Assembly: GCF_036634175.1 (NCBI RefSeq)
Contig: NZ_JAZIFX010000001.1
Location: 2,666,001-2,730,000, forward strand
Length of the DNA: 64,000 nucleotides
From: Streptomyces sp. P9-A2
GTDB lineage: Bacteria; Actinomycetota; Actinomycetes; Streptomycetales; Streptomycetaceae
Direction of reading: 5' to 3'
In this document: positions 54,160 through 62,909 of the stretch, in pieces
Position numbering within the stretch: the stretch's first letter is position 1
Layout of the letters: each line of letters starts with the position of its first letter
The notes under the pieces: model-generated
Databases searched by the model: none
What the model was told of the DNA's origin: nothing
The model's input: only the letters and a program-made list of their open reading frames with translations
Position numbers and translations under genes: made by a program

Positions 54160-57060
54160 TTGCAGCTGCGGCGTGGGAAGAGGGCGGCGGCCCTCGCGTT
54201 CGTCGTCGTCGCCGGGACGTTGGGCGCCGTGCCCGTCTCCGCGGCGGCCCCCTCCGTTCCCGGGACGACCACGTCCCCCGTGCCCGACCGGGTCGAGGCG
54301 GACCTGGCCGTCTGGCCCCGCCCCCAGTCCCTGCGGGCGAACGGCGCCCCGGTCGCGGTGACCGACGAGGTTGTCCTGCACACCGACGCGTCGGCCGATC
54401 CCCACGCCGTCGAGGCCCTGCGCGCGCTGCTGCGGGAGGCCGGCGCGCGCCGGTTCACCGCCCCCGGCGACAAGGCGCCCGAGGGGGCGCTCGTGGTGCG
54501 GATGGGCGCGGACCGGCCTGCGGGCTCCCCCCAGTCCCCTCGGCCGGACCTCCACGCCCTCCCCTCCGGCGGTTACGCCCTGACCGTCGGCAAGGAGACC
54601 GTCGCGCTCACCGGTGCGGGCGAGGACGGCCTGTTCCACGCCGTCCAGACGCTGCGTCAGCTCCTGCGCCCCGACAACACCTTCGCGGCCGCCGTCGTAC
54701 GCGACTGGCCGGGCACCGCCGTGCGCGGGATCACCGAGGGCTTCTACGGCACCCCGTGGACGCACCGGCAGCGGCTGGAACAGCTGGACTTCATGGGCCG
54801 CACCAAGCAGAACCGGTTCCTGTACGCGCCCGGCGACGACCTCCACCGGCAGGCCCGCTGGCGCGAGCCGTACCCGGACCGGCAGCGCGCGGAGTTCCGG
54901 GAGCTGGCGGAACGGGCCCGGAGCAACCACGTCACGCTCGGCTGGGCGGTGGCCCCGGGCCAGGCGATGTGCTTCGCCTCGGGCGAGGACCTGCGCGCGC
55001 TGACCCGCAAACTGGACGCGATGTGGGCGCTGGGTTTCCGCACCTTCCAGCTGCAGTTCCAGGACGTCAGCTACAGCGAGTGGCACTGCGGGGAGGACGC
55101 GAAGCGCTTCGGCTCCGGCCCCGACGCCGCCGCCCGCGCCCAGGCACATGTGGCGAACGCGGTGGCCCGGCACCTGGCGGACCGTCATCCCGCTTCCACA
55201 GCCCTCTCGTTGATGCCGACCGAGTACTACGAGGACGGGTCGACCGCGTACCGGCGGGCCCTCTCGCACGCCCTGGACTCCGGGGTGGAGGTGGCGTGGA
55301 CCGGGGTCGGAGTGGTGCCGAGCACCATTACGGGCGGTGACCTGGCCGAGGCGCGGAGGGTGTTCGCGCGCCCGCTGGTGACCATGGACAACTACCCGGT
55401 CAACGACTTCGCCCCCGGCCGGATCTTCCTCGGCCCCTACCAGGGCCGCGAGCCCGCCGTGGCCGCCGGTTCGGCCGCCCTGCTCGCGAACGCGATGGAG
55501 CAGCCCGAGGCGTCCCGCATTCCCCTGTTCACGGCCGCCGACTTCGCCTGGAACCCGCGCGACTACCGCCCCCAGGAGTCCTGGCGGGCCGCGATCAAGG
55601 ACCTCGCGGGCGGCGACCCCGTCCTGGGCGAGGCACTGTCCGCGCTGGCGGGCAACGCCGCGTCCTCGGTCCTCGGCGCCGAGGAGTCGGCGTATCTGCG
55701 GCCGCTGCTGAAGGAGTTCTGGCGGACCCGCGCGGACGCCGGTGGCGACGAGGGCCGCGCGGCCGAGAAGCGGCTGCGCGCCGCCTTCACGGTGCTGCGC
55801 GAGCTGCCCGGGACCCTGGCCGGCAACCCGCGCACCGCCTCGCTCGCCGACGAGGCCGCCCCCTGGACCGGGCAGCTGGCCCGCTACGGTGAGGCCGGCC
55901 TCACCGCACTGGACATGCTGCGCGCGCAGGAGTCCGACGACGCGGGTGCCGCCTGGACCGCCTACCGGGAGCTGGCCGAACGGCGGACGCTGCTGAAGCC
56001 CGCCCGGGTGACGGTCGGCAAGGGCGTCCTGGACCCGTTCCTGAACCGGGCCCGGGACGCGTACGAGACCTGGGCGGGCATCGGCCGCAAGGCGACCGCC
56101 GGCTCCGGCGGCCGGTCGGACGACGGCGTGCTCCAGCTGCCGCGGGTCCGGGACCTGAGCACGGTGACGGTGCTGACCGAGCCCGGCACCACGGGGACGG
56201 TCGAGATCCACGCGCCGGGCGCGGGCTGGCGCCGTCTGGGCGCGCTGACCGCGTCCGGCGCCACGGAGCTGCGGGTGGACGGTCCGGCCGGCGCCGTCCG
56301 CGTCACTGGCGCGGACGCCTCCCGGGTACGGCACGTGGTGCCGTGGTTCACGGACGAGCCCACCGCCTCGCTGAAGCTGCCGGACGGCCCCGCGGACACC
56401 GACATCGGCGGCACCCGGCGGCTCACGGCCACGCTCGAGTCGCTGCGGCCCGAGCAGGTGCGCGGCAAGGTGAGCGTCGAGGCGCCGAAGGGCGTGAAGG
56501 TACGGGTTCCGAAGGGCGACCTGACCGTTCCGCGCGGCACGCCCGTGGAGGTGCCCGTCGAGGTGACGGTGGAACCGGGGACGCCGACCCGGTCGTACGA
56601 GGTGCGGCTCGGCTTCGGCGAGGTGACCCGGACGCTGACGGTCAACGCCGTCCCGCGCATCGCCGGGACCGACCTGGCCCGCACCGGCACGGCGAGCTCC
56701 TCGGCCGACGAGACGCCCGACTTCCCCGCCTCGGCGGCGAACGACGGCAATCCCGAGACACGCTGGTCGTCACCCGTCGAGGACGACGCCTTCTGGCAGG
56801 TCGAGCTGGAACGCCCGGTGCGGCTCGGGAAGGTCGCGCTGCACTGGCAGGACGCGCACCCGTCGGCGTACCGCGTCGAGGTCTCGGCGGACGGCCACGA
56901 CTGGCGTACGGCGGTGTCGGTGGCGGACAGCGGCGGCGGTCGGGAGACGCTCCGCATGGACGAACCCGACGTCCGCCACGTCCGCGTCCAGGGCGAGAGG
57001 CGCGCCACCGAGTGGGGCTATTCCCTGTGGTCGGTGGAGGCGTACGCGGTCGCGGACTGA
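54160..57060 (+). CDS. Secreted GH84-family beta-N-acetylglucosaminidase / hyaluronidase-like, with F5/8-type carbohydrate-binding domain
   Basis: A protein of about 966 residues. A Sec signal peptide (RGKRAAALAFVVVAGTLGAV) precedes a GH20b-like N-terminal domain and the GH84 barrel (GITEGFYGTPWTHRQRLEQL in part: EGFYGTPW). GH84 enzymes use two adjacent aspartates; here the corresponding site seems to read QFQDVSYSEW, with a Gln in the first position. A helical domain follows, then an NPCBM/NEW2-like linker and a C-terminal F5/8-type (CBM32) domain (NDGNPETRWSS). The TTG at 54160 has GGGAGG at good spacing; the ATG at 54133 is an alternative. Probably acts on chitin- or glycoconjugate-type substrates. 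Confidence 0.8.
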   Translation: MQLRRGKRAAALAFVVVAGTLGAVPVSAAAPSVPGTTTSPVPDRVEADLAVWPRPQSLRANGAPVAVTDEVVLHTDASADPHAVEALRALLREAGARRFTAPGDKAPEGALVVRMGADRPAGSPQSPRPDLHALPSGGYALTVGKETVALTGAGEDGLFHAVQTLRQLLRPDNTFAAAVVRDWPGTAVRGITEGFYGTPWTHRQRLEQLDFMGRTKQNRFLYAPGDDLHRQARWREPYPDRQRAEFRELAERARSNHVTLGWAVAPGQAMCFASGEDLRALTRKLDAMWALGFRTFQLQFQDVSYSEWHCGEDAKRFGSGPDAAARAQAHVANAVARHLADRHPASTALSLMPTEYYEDGSTAYRRALSHALDSGVEVAWTGVGVVPSTITGGDLAEARRVFARPLVTMDNYPVNDFAPGRIFLGPYQGREPAVAAGSAALLANAMEQPEASRIPLFTAADFAWNPRDYRPQESWRAAIKDLAGGDPVLGEALSALAGNAASSVLGAEESAYLRPLLKEFWRTRADAGGDEGRAAEKRLRAAFTVLRELPGTLAGNPRTASLADEAAPWTGQLARYGEAGLTALDMLRAQESDDAGAAWTAYRELAERRTLLKPARVTVGKGVLDPFLNRARDAYETWAGIGRKATAGSGGRSDDGVLQLPRVRDLSTVTVLTEPGTTGTVEIHAPGAGWRRLGALTASGATELRVDGPAGAVRVTGADASRVRHVVPWFTDEPTASLKLPDGPADTDIGGTRRLTATLESLRPEQVRGKVSVEAPKGVKVRVPKGDLTVPRGTPVEVPVEVTVEPGTPTRSYEVRLGFGEVTRTLTVNAVPRIAGTDLARTGTASSSADETPDFPASAANDGNPETRWSSPVEDDAFWQVELERPVRLGKVALHWQDAHPSAYRVEVSADGHDWRTAVSVADSGGGRETLRMDEPDVRHVRVQGERRATEWGYSLWSVEAYAVAD

Positions 57061-57176
57061 CAGTCGGGGGCGTCGCGCGCTGCACCCCGGCCGGACCTTC
57101 GCGTTCCACCGGCTGACGGGAAGCACGCCGGGAGGGTGCTGCTCGGCGGGCCATGGGCAGTGGGCAGTGACGTGCC

Positions 57177-57211
57177 GCATCAGGCCGAACGGGCGCCGTT
57201 CGGCCTGATGC
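57177..57211 (+). terminator. Hairpin terminator between GH84 gene and HigA-like gene
   Basis: GCATCAGGCCGAACGG pairs with CCGTTCGGCCTGATGC across three bases. The symmetric stem could serve both convergent genes. Confidence 0.8.
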
Positions 57212-57234
57212 ACACCGGCTTTCGGGGTGTTCGT

Positions 57235-57549
57235 TCAGGCGGCGTTGCCGTGCGGAGTGAGGTTGATGTTCAGGTCGGCGTCGAGGGCACGGGCCAGCCG
57301 TCGGAGAAGGGGGATGGTGGGGACGGTGCCGCCGCCTTCGATGCGGGAGATCTGAGGTTGCTTCATGCCGCAGCGCTCGGCGAGTTCGGTCTGGGACAGG
57401 CCGAGGGCGGTGCGCCGGTCGTAGACCATCTGGCCGAGGTCATGGGCCAGTTCGGCCTCTTCGTAGAGGCGGTCGTACTCGGGGTTGTCCTCAGCCGCCT
57501 CGCTCAGGAGCTTGCGGTGGCGGCGGGTCTGCCACTCGGCGTGGTTCAT
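57235..57549 (-). CDS. HigA-like XRE antitoxin
   Basis: A 104-residue protein. The C-terminal helix-turn-helix is clear (RRTALGLSQTELAERCGMKQ, then PQISRIEGGG). The N-terminal half is a helical cap. The ATG at 57549 overlaps the stop of the upstream toxin gene (ATGA), in the toxin-first order typical of higBA. It should bind the toxin and repress the shared promoter. The longer frame to 57618 lacks a ribosome-binding site. Confidence 0.85.
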   Translation of the reverse strand: MNHAEWQTRRHRKLLSEAAEDNPEYDRLYEEAELAHDLGQMVYDRRTALGLSQTELAERCGMKQPQISRIEGGGTVPTIPLLRRLARALDADLNINLTPHGNAA

Positions 57550-57932
57550 CGCGGTTCCTCCTTGATATCGCGGTGGTAGACGGTGTGTTCGGCGGCCGGT
57601 TCGTGGCGGGCCTCGCAAGCGGCCTGGGCGGCGTGGGCGCGTTCCACTTCCGCCGTCTCGCGCATCTTGGTCTTGCGGAACACCGTCAGGAGCACGATGC
57701 GGCGGTGGGACGCGATCCAGTAGGTGATGCGTTGGGCGTTGCCATCGAGGTCGAAGCGCAGTTCGCGGAGCTTGCCGCCGAGATGGCGGGTATAGGGCTC
57801 GCCGAGCGTAGTGGCGTTCTCGGCGAGCCGGTCGACCTTCTGCTCGACGGTGATGTACTGGCGGGCCGGGATGTTCTCCAGCCAGAGGCGCACCTCGGGC
57901 TCGATCTCGACCGTGTACCGCTCACCGTTCAC
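57546..57932 (-). CDS. HigB/RelE-family toxin
   Basis: A 128-residue protein. The RelE/HigB fold is recognisable: VEIEPEVRLWLENIP, LGGKLRELRFDLDGNAQRITYWIA (in part: KLRELRFDLDGNAQRITYW) and RRIVLLTVFRKT. These toxins are ribosome-dependent mRNA endonucleases. The C-terminal 35 residues are an added helical tail. The GTG start overlaps a five-codon mini-ORF with the same first five residues. The downstream antitoxin is coupled by ATGA. Confidence 0.85.
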   Translation of the reverse strand: MNGERYTVEIEPEVRLWLENIPARQYITVEQKVDRLAENATTLGEPYTRHLGGKLRELRFDLDGNAQRITYWIASHRRIVLLTVFRKTKMRETAEVERAHAAQAACEARHEPAAEHTVYHRDIKEEPR

Positions 57933-57946
57933 CGTTCACCGTTCAT
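57929..57946 (-). other. Five-codon mini-ORF overlapping the HigB-like start
   Basis: ATGAACGGTGAACGGTGA encodes MNGER and stops; its TGA overlaps the toxin GTG (GTGA). It arose by tandem duplication of GAACGGT at the toxin start (three copies in 57926-57945). It could modulate toxin translation or be neutral. Confidence 0.5.
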
Positions 57947-58087
57947 AACTTCGATGATATATGACATGAGTGCTATGGGCCTGTGACGGCGAGCACGACC
58001 GGCAGGCCATCCGGCCGGGGCCGGCCGAACATCGCTCTGCCGGACATCGGGACGCTGAAAAATCCCTTCGACACTCACTATTCACTC

Positions 58088-58099
58088 AGTACATGTACT
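58088..58099. promoter_or_regulatory. 12-bp palindrome upstream of padR
   Basis: AGTACATGTACT is a perfect palindrome 19 bases before the PadR start. ATGT/ACAT half-sites are typical of PadR operators, so auto-repression is likely. Confidence 0.65.
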
Positions 58100-58117
58100 T
58101 GGTCCATACTGATCGAC

Positions 58118-58651
58118 ATGAGCACCCGCCACGTCCTGCTGGGCCTGCTCGCCTCGGGGCCGAGCCATGGCTACGACCTCAAGCGACGCCACGACGAACG
58201 ATTCCCCGAGGCCCGCCCCCTCGCCTACGGGCAGGTCTACACGACCCTGCAACGTCTGGTCCGCGACGGCCTCGCCGAGGTCGACGGCACCGAGTCGGAC
58301 GGCGGTCCGGAGCGGACCGCCTACCGCACGACGGACGAGGGAACGCGTGAACTCTCCCGCTGGGCCGGGGAGATCGCCCCGCCCGCCCCCTTCGTGACGA
58401 ACGAGATCTTCGCCAAGGTCGTGGTGTCGATCCTGTCCGGCGGCGACCCGGCCGCGTATCTACGCGCCCAACGCGCCGCCCACATGGGGCGGATGCGGGA
58501 ACTCACCGCGGTGAAGTCCGCGGCCGGGGCCGGACTGGCGACCGTGCTCTCGACGGACTACGCCCTCAACCACCTGGATGCCGACCTCCGTTGGATGACC
58601 ACCACGGCGGACCGGCTCACCACTCTGACCGCGGAGGTCGACGCAGCATGA
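58118..58651 (+). CDS. PadR-family transcriptional regulator
   Basis: A 177-residue repressor of the PadR-s2/Vir-AphA type. The N-terminal winged helix is clear (RHVLLGLLASGPSHGYDLKR, then YGQVYTTLQRLVRDGLAEV), followed by a C-terminal helical dimerisation domain. The start at 58118 is chosen because it gives the family N-terminus (MSTRHVLLGLL); the frame from 57983 runs through the promoter. It overlaps the ABC transporter gene (ATGA) and heads its operon. Confidence 0.9.
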   Translation: MSTRHVLLGLLASGPSHGYDLKRRHDERFPEARPLAYGQVYTTLQRLVRDGLAEVDGTESDGGPERTAYRTTDEGTRELSRWAGEIAPPAPFVTNEIFAKVVVSILSGGDPAAYLRAQRAAHMGRMRELTAVKSAAGAGLATVLSTDYALNHLDADLRWMTTTADRLTTLTAEVDAA

Positions 58652-59424
58652 GCAACCGGAGCAAAGGAAGCGGCCCGGGCGAGGGTCGCGACGGGAGCCC
58701 CACGGGTGCCGGCGCCGGCACCGGCGGAGCCTCCGGCAGCGGCCCCGCACAACCGCTGCTCGCGGCCCGCGGCCTGGTCAAGGCGCACGGAAAGACGCTC
58801 GCCCTGCGCGACGCCTCCGTGGAGCTGCGCGCCGGGGAGATCCTGGCGGTGACCGGCCCCAGCGGCAGCGGCAAGTCGACGCTGCTGCACTGCCTGGCCG
58901 GCATCGTCCGCCCGGACGCCGGCTCGGTGACGTACGACGGGCAGCGGCTGGAGGAACTGCCGGAGAAGCGGCTGAGCGAGCTGCGCCGTACCGACTTCGG
59001 GGTGGTGTTCCAGTTCGGGCAGCTCGTACCGGAGCTGACCGCGCTCGACAACGTGGCGCTGCCGCTGATGCTGGCCGGTACCGGACGGACGCAGGCGCGC
59101 GAGCGGGCCGGGGAGTGGCTGGAGCGGTTCGGGGTGCGCGGGCAGGCGGAGTTGCGGCCGGGCGAGATGAGCGGCGGGCAGGCACAGCGGGCCGCACTGG
59201 CGCGGGCCCTGGTCACCGGCCCGAGGGTGGTCTTCGCGGACGAGCCGACCGGCGCCCTGGACTCACTGGCCGGTGAGCAGGTGATGACGGCACTGGCGCA
59301 CACGGCCCGGGAGGCCGGTACGGCGGTGCTGCTGATCACGCACGACGCCCGGGTGGCCGCGTACGCCGACCGCGAGGCGCAGTTGTGCGACGGGACGCTG
59401 ACGCCGTTGGAGGTGGCCGCGTGA
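58648..59424 (+). CDS. ABC transporter ATP-binding protein (MacB/LolD type)
   Basis: A 258-residue ATPase. A low-complexity Gly/Ser-rich N-terminus of about 35 residues precedes Walker A (GPSGSGKST, about residue 72), the Q-loop region (VVFQFGQLVPELTALDN), the signature (MSGGQAQRAALARAL), Walker B (VVFADEPTGALD) and the H-loop (LITHD). It overlaps PadR by ATGA and the permease by GTGA. The pair is an efflux-type transporter controlled by PadR. Confidence 0.93.
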   Translation: MSNRSKGSGPGEGRDGSPTGAGAGTGGASGSGPAQPLLAARGLVKAHGKTLALRDASVELRAGEILAVTGPSGSGKSTLLHCLAGIVRPDAGSVTYDGQRLEELPEKRLSELRRTDFGVVFQFGQLVPELTALDNVALPLMLAGTGRTQARERAGEWLERFGVRGQAELRPGEMSGGQAQRAALARALVTGPRVVFADEPTGALDSLAGEQVMTALAHTAREAGTAVLLITHDARVAAYADREAQLCDGTLTPLEVAA

Positions 59425-60815
59425 ACGCCGCCGCCTCTCCAGGTACGCATCCCTCCCCCGCCCTGCGCTCCGACCTGCGGCTGGCCTGGCTGCTCACCCA
59501 CGGTTCGGACCGGCGGGAGTGGTGGCGGGTCACGCTCACCGCGACCGGCGCGGCGCTGGCCACCGGGTTCGCGCTCGCGGCCGGTGTCCTGCTGTCGCTG
59601 GGGGTCCGCAGGACCGGCACGTCCGTCGCCGAAGGGCTGGTGGACGAGCCGGGGACGCGCGCCGGGGTGATCCTCGGTCTGCTGCTCCTGCTGGTCCCGG
59701 TGCTGGGGTTCCTCGGGCAGTGCGCCCGTGTCGGCGCCGTGCACCGGGACCGGCGGCTGGCCGGGCTGCGGCTGGCCGGGGCGACGCCCTGGCAGGTGCG
59801 GCGGATCGCCGCGCTGGAGACGGGTCTTGCCTGCCTGCTCGGCTCGGCGGTCGCGACCGTCGTCTCGGTCCTGCTCCTGCTGGGCCTGGAGTCCCGGCCG
59901 GACGTCCTCGCCTGGGTGGTGGTCGCGCTGGTCGCCCTCGCGGTACCCGCACTGGGCGCGGCGGTGGGCGCGCTGGCCCTGCGCCGGGTGGTGGCCTCAC
60001 CACTCGGCCGGGTACGCCGGGTGACGGAGATCCGTTCGGCCCGCGGTCCCGGCCGGCTGTTCCTGGGCGGGGCGGTGCTGGTGGTCGCGGTGGGCGTGGT
60101 GTCCGCGCTGGCGGGCCGCACCTCGGCCGGCGGGGCGAACTGGGCGTTCCTGGTGACGGTGTTCGCCGCGCTGCTCGCGGTCGGCGCGGGCGCGGTGTGG
60201 CTGGCCGGGGCCTCCTCCCGGCTGATCGGGCGGGTGCTCGCGGGCCGGGCCCGGTCGGCGACGGTCCTGATCGCGGCGGAGCGGCTGCGTGCCGACCCGT
60301 GGGCGGCGTCCCGTACGCATGCGGCCGTGCTGCTGGTGACGGTCGTCGGCACCGGGTTCATGGGAGTACGCCACGCGTTCCTCGCGGTACTGCACCGCGA
60401 CCGGGAGACCTTGGGCGCCTCCACGTCGTACTACACGACAGGCCTGAACCTGACCGCCGCGGCGATCACGGTGGCGGTACTGATCACCCTGAGCGGCCTC
60501 GCCGTCGGCACCGCCGAGTCGCTGGCCACCCGTCGGCGGGGACTGGCCGCGCAGACGGCCGCCGGTGTCCCGCGCTCGGTACTGAACCGGGCGCTGCTCC
60601 TGGAGACCGCGCTGCCCCTGGCCCCGGCCCTGCTCCTCGCGGGCATCGGCGGCATGGCGTTCGGTGTCGGCTACAGCACCCTGACGGCCACGTCCCTCCC
60701 GTGGACCGCCCTGCTGGTCCCCCCGGCCGCCTACGCGGCCTGCCTCCTGGCCTCGGCCACGGCCCTCCCCCTGCTGCGCCGCTCGGCCGACCCGTCCCAA
60801 CTGCGTTACGCCTGA
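59421..60815 (+). CDS. ABC transporter permease, FtsX-like
   Basis: A 464-residue membrane protein with about eight to ten hydrophobic segments, including the FtsX-like core (ALETGLACLLGSAVATVVSV in part: ALETGLACLLGSA; LVVALVALAVPALGAAVGAL in part). It starts at a GTG overlapping the ATPase stop. The TM segments occur in two blocks, with a soluble loop between. Together with the ATPase it likely exports a toxic compound or peptide that is also the PadR effector. The identity of the substrate is unknown. Confidence 0.88.
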   Translation: MNAAASPGTHPSPALRSDLRLAWLLTHGSDRREWWRVTLTATGAALATGFALAAGVLLSLGVRRTGTSVAEGLVDEPGTRAGVILGLLLLLVPVLGFLGQCARVGAVHRDRRLAGLRLAGATPWQVRRIAALETGLACLLGSAVATVVSVLLLLGLESRPDVLAWVVVALVALAVPALGAAVGALALRRVVASPLGRVRRVTEIRSARGPGRLFLGGAVLVVAVGVVSALAGRTSAGGANWAFLVTVFAALLAVGAGAVWLAGASSRLIGRVLAGRARSATVLIAAERLRADPWAASRTHAAVLLVTVVGTGFMGVRHAFLAVLHRDRETLGASTSYYTTGLNLTAAAITVAVLITLSGLAVGTAESLATRRRGLAAQTAAGVPRSVLNRALLLETALPLAPALLLAGIGGMAFGVGYSTLTATSLPWTALLVPPAAYAACLLASATALPLLRRSADPSQLRYA

Positions 60816-60828
60816 CCGGCCGGCGCGA

Positions 60829-60883
60829 CGGCCACGCCCCGACGCCGGGGGGACGGGGGTTCACCGGAGACGGGGCGTGGCCG
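60829..60883 (+). terminator. Hairpin terminator after the PadR-ABC operon
   Basis: CGGCCACGCCCC (60829-60840) pairs with GGGGCGTGGCCG (60872-60883). No T-run follows. Confidence 0.75.
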
Positions 60884-61313
60884 CCGTGCCGTCACGCCCG
60901 GACGGATACGAACCGGGATGAACCGGTCGGGCGGAGATGCCGTCCACTCCGAGACGGCACTTCCCGGCAGACCCACAGGAGGTCGACCCGGCGACGCGGT
61001 GAATTCCGCCCCTGTCACCGTGGTCTACGGCCACCGCACCACTGGCCACGAACTGCCGCAACATGACGGTCCGTCGGTCCACTGCATTCAAAAGGCGGTC
61101 CTTGAACAGCGGCGACAGCGGACTACCGCTGCAGCAACAGCCGGCTTCACCTCGTTACGCCTGGCGAGAAAGCCTCAAAAAGATGGCTGGATTCCGACTG
61201 AACCAAGCTTAAAGCTCTAAAGGAAGAGCTCCCGGTGCGGTAGACACATCGCCCCTCCCGTCCGATCCCCGAACCTCAAGATCTCCGTCTGCAGCACCGG
61301 TATCCTACGGACC
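60884..61313. other. Intergenic region before the orphan atpF-like gene
   Basis: GC content falls noticeably across this 430-base stretch (AT-rich words such as GAACCAAGCTTAAAGC near 61200). A 100-codon frame at 60918-61220 has no family and is not annotated. The region should contain the promoter of the atpF-like gene. Confidence 0.5.
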
Positions 61314-61826
61314 ATGAATCTCGGACCACTCGAACCCAAGATAGGCGACCTTGTCGTCGCAGTTGCATGCTTCTCCTTAGTCTTCGGCCTTTTTGCGAAG
61401 GTCATCCTCCCGCGCATCCGCAAGACGCTGGAGGAGCGCGAGGATGCCATCGAGGGCAACATCGAGCGCGCCGAAGCCGCTCGGATTGAAGCTGAGCGCA
61501 TCCACGACGAGTACAAGAACGAGCTTGCCGAAGCCTACCGGGAATTCGCCCATATCCGGCAAGAAGCAAGGGAACAGGGCGCCCAAATCATCGCAGCCGC
61601 CCGAGAGGAGGGCGCTCGTCAGCGTGATTCCCTTGTCGCAGCGGCGCACTCTCAGCTCGAAGTCGACCGAGCCTTGGCAGCCGCCGCACTCAACGAGAGT
61701 GTGCGCCTGCTTGCAGTCGAACTGGCGGGCCGAATCGTTGGTGAGCCTCTCGACGATTTCGCTGACAACAGCGAAATCATCGACCGCTACTTCGATGAGC
61801 TGGAAGCCGGCTCGTCAGTGAAGTAA
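61314..61826 (+). CDS. ATP synthase subunit b homologue (orphan)
   Basis: A 170-residue protein with one N-terminal membrane helix (GDLVVAVACFSLVFGLFAKV) and a long coiled stalk (LEEREDAIEGNIERAEAARI in part, REQGAQIIAAAREEGARQRD). The C-terminal LAVELAGRIVGEPLDDF, then IIDRYFDELE, matches the delta-binding end of subunit b. It is alone, with no other atp genes beside it. Third codon positions carry many A and T, unlike neighbours, so it was probably acquired from outside or is relaxed. It could assemble into F0F1 as an alternative stator or serve another purpose. Confidence 0.8.
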   Translation: MNLGPLEPKIGDLVVAVACFSLVFGLFAKVILPRIRKTLEEREDAIEGNIERAEAARIEAERIHDEYKNELAEAYREFAHIRQEAREQGAQIIAAAREEGARQRDSLVAAAHSQLEVDRALAAAALNESVRLLAVELAGRIVGEPLDDFADNSEIIDRYFDELEAGSSVK

Positions 61827-62083
61827 GCGACGAGCCAGGCCCCTCGAAGGCCGAAAACGCATGGCAATCGACAGAGACCCCCAGGTAGTCCTTTCGGTAC
61901 TGGGTCCTCTACCGTGCTCACCGATTGGCAGCACCCTTCACCACTCGGCGGCGCTTGGGTTTCGGCGAGATGTCACCGCACGCGTGTTCAAGCGCTCGCT
62001 CGCTGCAACGAAACCTGATGTCAGCAGGTGAGAGCGCCCGCATGCCGACTGCAGAGCCGGTTTCCGCCCTGCTGGAGGTCCTG

Positions 62084-62284
62084 ATGAGTACGGCCGCTCC
62101 TGAAGACTTCAGCCACTACCCGCAGCCGAAACCACGCCTGTCAGCCGATGAGTTGCCGGCGGCGAAGAGCACCCAGCCGATCCGCTCCCTGGACGACCTC
62201 GCCGCCGACACGTTCAAGTCGGACGAGGGACTGGAGGAGTTCCTCGCGTTCACGTACGCCGAGCGTCACCGAGACGCGGCCTGA
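62084..62284 (+). CDS. Small acidic hypothetical protein
   Basis: A 66-residue protein starting at an ATG with GGAGG five bases upstream. The sequence (PKPRLSADELPAAKSTQPIR, then SLDDLAADTFKSDEGLEEFL in part, AFTYAERHR) suggests a largely disordered N-terminus and an acidic helix at the end. It might be a small antitoxin, but no toxin partner lies next to it. The 61827-62083 interval before it has no gene I can support. Confidence 0.55.
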   Translation: MSTAAPEDFSHYPQPKPRLSADELPAAKSTQPIRSLDDLAADTFKSDEGLEEFLAFTYAERHRDAA

Positions 62285-62354
62285 CCCTGTCCCCCCGCCC
62301 ATGGCGCCGGGGCCGCCCCGGGCCACACGCACGCGAAGGCCCGGGGCGGGCCGG

Positions 62355-62909
62355 TCAGGCGGAGATGCCGTCCATGCGGGACAGGCCGTCGATGCGGGCC
62401 ATCGCGTCGTCCGCGCCGTAGGGCTGGAGGTAGGGGAGCCAGCACGGGTCGCGGTGGCCGGTGCCGATGATGCGCCAGGCCAGGCCGGAGGGCGGGGCCG
62501 GTTTGTGGCGCAGCCGCCAGCCCAGTTCGAACAGGTGACGGTCGGCCTTCACGTGGTTGCAGCGGCGGCAGGACGCCACCACGTTGTCCCAGACGTGTTT
62601 GCCCCCGCGGCTGCGCGGGATGACGTGGTCGACGCTGGTTGCGACGCCACCGCAGTACATGCACCGGCCCCCGTCGCGGGCGAAGAGCGCGCGGCGGGTG
62701 AGTGGAACGGGCCCCCGGTAGGGGACCCGCACGAATCGCTTGAGCCGGACCACGCTGGGTGCGGGGACTGTGACGGTCGCGCTGTGCAGGTAGGCGCCGG
62801 ACTCCTCGAGGCATACGGCCTTGCTCTCGAGGACGAGGACGAGCGCGCGGCGGAGCGGTACGACGCCGAGCGGCTCGTACGACGCGTTGAGAACCAGGAC
62901 ATGCGGCAC
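62355..62909 (-). CDS. HNH endonuclease
   Basis: A 184-residue protein of the actinobacterial single-copy HNH family. The zinc-bound HNH fold is intact: CMYCGG (first pair), VDHVIPRSRGG (catalytic His), WDNVVASCRRCNHVKAD (Asn and second pair). The N-terminal 80 residues (VLVLNASYEPLGVVPLRRAL) are conserved in the family. The GTG at 62909 follows AAGGAGG at ideal spacing, so the frame to 63089 is not used. The role in the cell is unknown; homologues are widespread outside prophages. Confidence 0.88.
   Translation of the reverse strand: MPHVLVLNASYEPLGVVPLRRALVLVLESKAVCLEESGAYLHSATVTVPAPSVVRLKRFVRVPYRGPVPLTRRALFARDGGRCMYCGGVATSVDHVIPRSRGGKHVWDNVVASCRRCNHVKADRHLFELGWRLRHKPAPPSGLAWRIIGTGHRDPCWLPYLQPYGADDAMARIDGLSRMDGISA

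Noticed and set aside
57921..57946. GTTCACC direct repeats resembling a PHO box
   Set aside because: The spacing is 8 bp rather than 11 bp and the repeats lie within the toxin start; they are better explained as a coding duplication.
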